A stretch of DNA of 6,160 nucleotides from Phycisphaeraceae bacterium. Its GTDB lineage: Bacteria; Planctomycetota; Phycisphaerae; Phycisphaerales; Phycisphaeraceae. The notes beneath the pieces are model-generated. The model saw only the letters and a list, made by a program, of their open reading frames with translations, was not told where the DNA came from and made no database searches. Below, in pieces: positions 4,856-6,160 of this stretch. Each line of letters opens with the position of its first letter. The first letter of the stretch is position 1. The stretch is from NCBI GenBank assembly GCA_028281215.1, contig JANQKH010000061.1:1-6160 (forward strand), read 5' to 3'. The translations under genes and the position numbers were made by a program.

Positions 4856-6160
4856 TTACCCCGAACGTTCCGCCGCGGTTTTCATCAGGGCTTCTTTGAT
4901 CGCCGGACAGGCTGATTGAATCTCATCGAGATCCTCGCGTTTCAGTTCGTACAGCGCGCTGGGTGTAACCGCACGGCAGGTTGCTGTGCGCGGTTCCCTC
5001 AGCAGCAGCGCCATTTCACCAAAAAACTCACCCGCGACCAAGGTCGCCAGTTCGACGGTTTCGCCATCCACTTTTTTCACCACACGGATCACGCCGCGGG
5101 CAATGAGAAACAATGAATCGCCGGCGTCGCCCTCACAAATGATGTCATCACCGGACGGCACGGTCATTTCTCGCAACTTGCCCGCCACGCGGGCGAACTC
5201 ATCGGGTGGCGTGTCTGCGAAGAACGGTACCTTGCGGAGCAACTCTTCCGGGTCGATGTGCAACTGATCCAATGCCTGTGTGCCGATGCGATGCACGTGG
5301 TCGTCCAAGTGTGACATGATGTCCGACGCCACGCCGGGTGGAATCGCGCCTGCCTTGGTTTCCTTTTGAATGACTTCGCGCTGCGCCTGGGCGATCAATC
5401 GCTCCGCCAACTGATCCTGCATCGCGTGGACGAATTCCGGGAACTGTTCCGCAACCGTATCCAGCCGTTCCTTCGCCGAGTCATGCCAGCGCTGGTACTG
5501 TTGCCGCACCTCTTCCACGACCTCCCGATGAGCGTGTTCGCTCTCGGCCAGTTCCGCCAGGTGACTCAACACCGTCTCACTGCCCTGATACCGGCCCCAA
5601 ACCCGGCGGTACTCCCGACTTGTCCGTTTGGCGCGCAACTGCCGCGTCCAGGTTGAGCAGCCCGGCACTTTCTCCAGCATTCGCAGCACGCGTTGTCTTA
5701 ACTTTTGACGCCGTTCGTCGTAGATCGTCGCGGCGGGAATCGACCCGTCATGTTTCATCGCTTCGCCGAGTAACTCAAGCGAGAATGACAAGTCACGATA
5801 CACGCGTTCGGACAAGTGCCGTTTGGAGAACATGTCGAAGTATGCAGTGGTTTCCAACGCGAAACAGCGCAGGTAAAGCAGGCGACGTTCCTGCTCCCGA
5901 TCCAGTTCCTGTTCGCGCAACTGGGCGATCTGGTCGGACAAGTCATCGATTTCCGCTTGCGTTCGATCGCGCAATGGGTCAGCCACATTGGTGGAGAACA
6001 GGCCGCCCGCCTGAAGTTCGGGTATGCGCTTCAGGGCGCGGAACTTGGCGTTCATCAGGCTGTTGATCTTCGCGACGCGCTCGGCAATGGTCGGCTTGTC
6101 GAGGCCCAGTTTCTTTACAACTACACCGATGGTCGTCGCCTGAACCAACAAGGTGAAGAG
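4856..6160 (-). CDS. CPA1-type Na+/H+ antiporter, C-terminal part with cyclic-nucleotide-binding domain (5' end outside window)
   Basis: These are the last 434 codons of a larger protein. The first residues, LFTLLVQATTIGVVVKKLGL, match the final transmembrane helix of NhaP/SOS1-type cation/proton antiporters (f-LLVQ-T---L---LGL), so the membrane part lies beyond the right edge. A long charged, mainly helical cytoplasmic region follows (about 20-305), with a likely coiled coil near 70-100. A cyclic-nucleotide-binding domain occupies about 311-413. Its phosphate-binding cassette is GEFFGEMALLLREPRTAT, with Glu382 and Arg391 in the positions that contact ribose and phosphate. The cassette looks intact, so cAMP or cGMP could gate transport; this is inference from CRP/SOS1-like domains. 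The gene converges on the prenyltransferase gene with 27 bases between their stops and no clear terminator. The antiporter assignment rests on one helix plus domain order. Confidence 0.8.
   Translation of the reverse strand, partial: LFTLLVQATTIGVVVKKLGLDKPTIAERVAKINSLMNAKFRALKRIPELQAGGLFSTNVADPLRDRTQAEIDDLSDQIAQLREQELDREQERRLLYLRCFALETTAYFDMFSKRHLSERVYRDLSFSLELLGEAMKHDGSIPAATIYDERRQKLRQRVLRMLEKVPGCSTWTRQLRAKRTSREYRRVWGRYQGSETVLSHLAELAESEHAHREVVEEVRQQYQRWHDSAKERLDTVAEQFPEFVHAMQDQLAERLIAQAQREVIQKETKAGAIPPGVASDIMSHLDDHVHRIGTQALDQLHIDPEELLRKVPFFADTPPDEFARVAGKLREMTVPSGDDIICEGDAGDSLFLIARGVIRVVKKVDGETVELATLVAGEFFGEMALLLREPRTATCRAVTPSALYELKREDLDEIQSACPAIKEALMKTAAERSG

Overview
The window is about 6.2 kb of moderately GC-rich bacterial chromosome with ordinary gene density. 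The protein types point to a planctomycete, most likely Phycisphaerae-like. These are a small membrane protein headed by a four-cysteine zinc ribbon (CxxC-DYNL ... CPECG), a DUF1080 lipoprotein, a glycoside-hydrolase-2-like protein, and several genes without a clear Shine-Dalgarno site. That placement is inferred from gene style; no rRNA or other phylogenetic marker is present.

Layout: (1) 1-363, plus strand: C-terminal end of an ABC transporter ATPase, starting at its H-loop histidine. (2) 391-834, plus: small zinc-ribbon membrane protein, possibly RDD-related. (3) 909-1634, plus: DUF1080 lipoprotein with a promoter-like sequence and a strong GGAGG ribosome site. (4) 1635-1795: convergent intergenic region with one hairpin and U-rich tail for each strand. 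(5) 1796-2581, minus: a short protein resembling the middle of GH2 enzymes but lacking the catalytic NE pair. (6) 2582-2890: divergent control region containing a TATAAT box and several short palindromes. (7) 2891-4828, plus: a probable three-gene run of cupin, PH-domain membrane protein and UbiA-family prenyltransferase. (8) 4856-6160, minus: C-terminal part of a CPA1-type Na+/H+ antiporter with a long helical linker and a cyclic-nucleotide-binding domain; its membrane part lies beyond the right edge.

The genes do not form one obvious pathway. The DUF1080 lipoprotein and the GH2-like protein are both of carbohydrate-related families and face each other. The UbiA-like enzyme probably serves quinone synthesis, but no other quinone gene is visible. 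I see no CRISPR array, transposon, tRNA, rRNA or phage signal. I found no convincing undescribed multi-gene system. The item most worth a second look is the compact, apparently catalytically dead GH2-like protein with its palindrome-rich upstream region.
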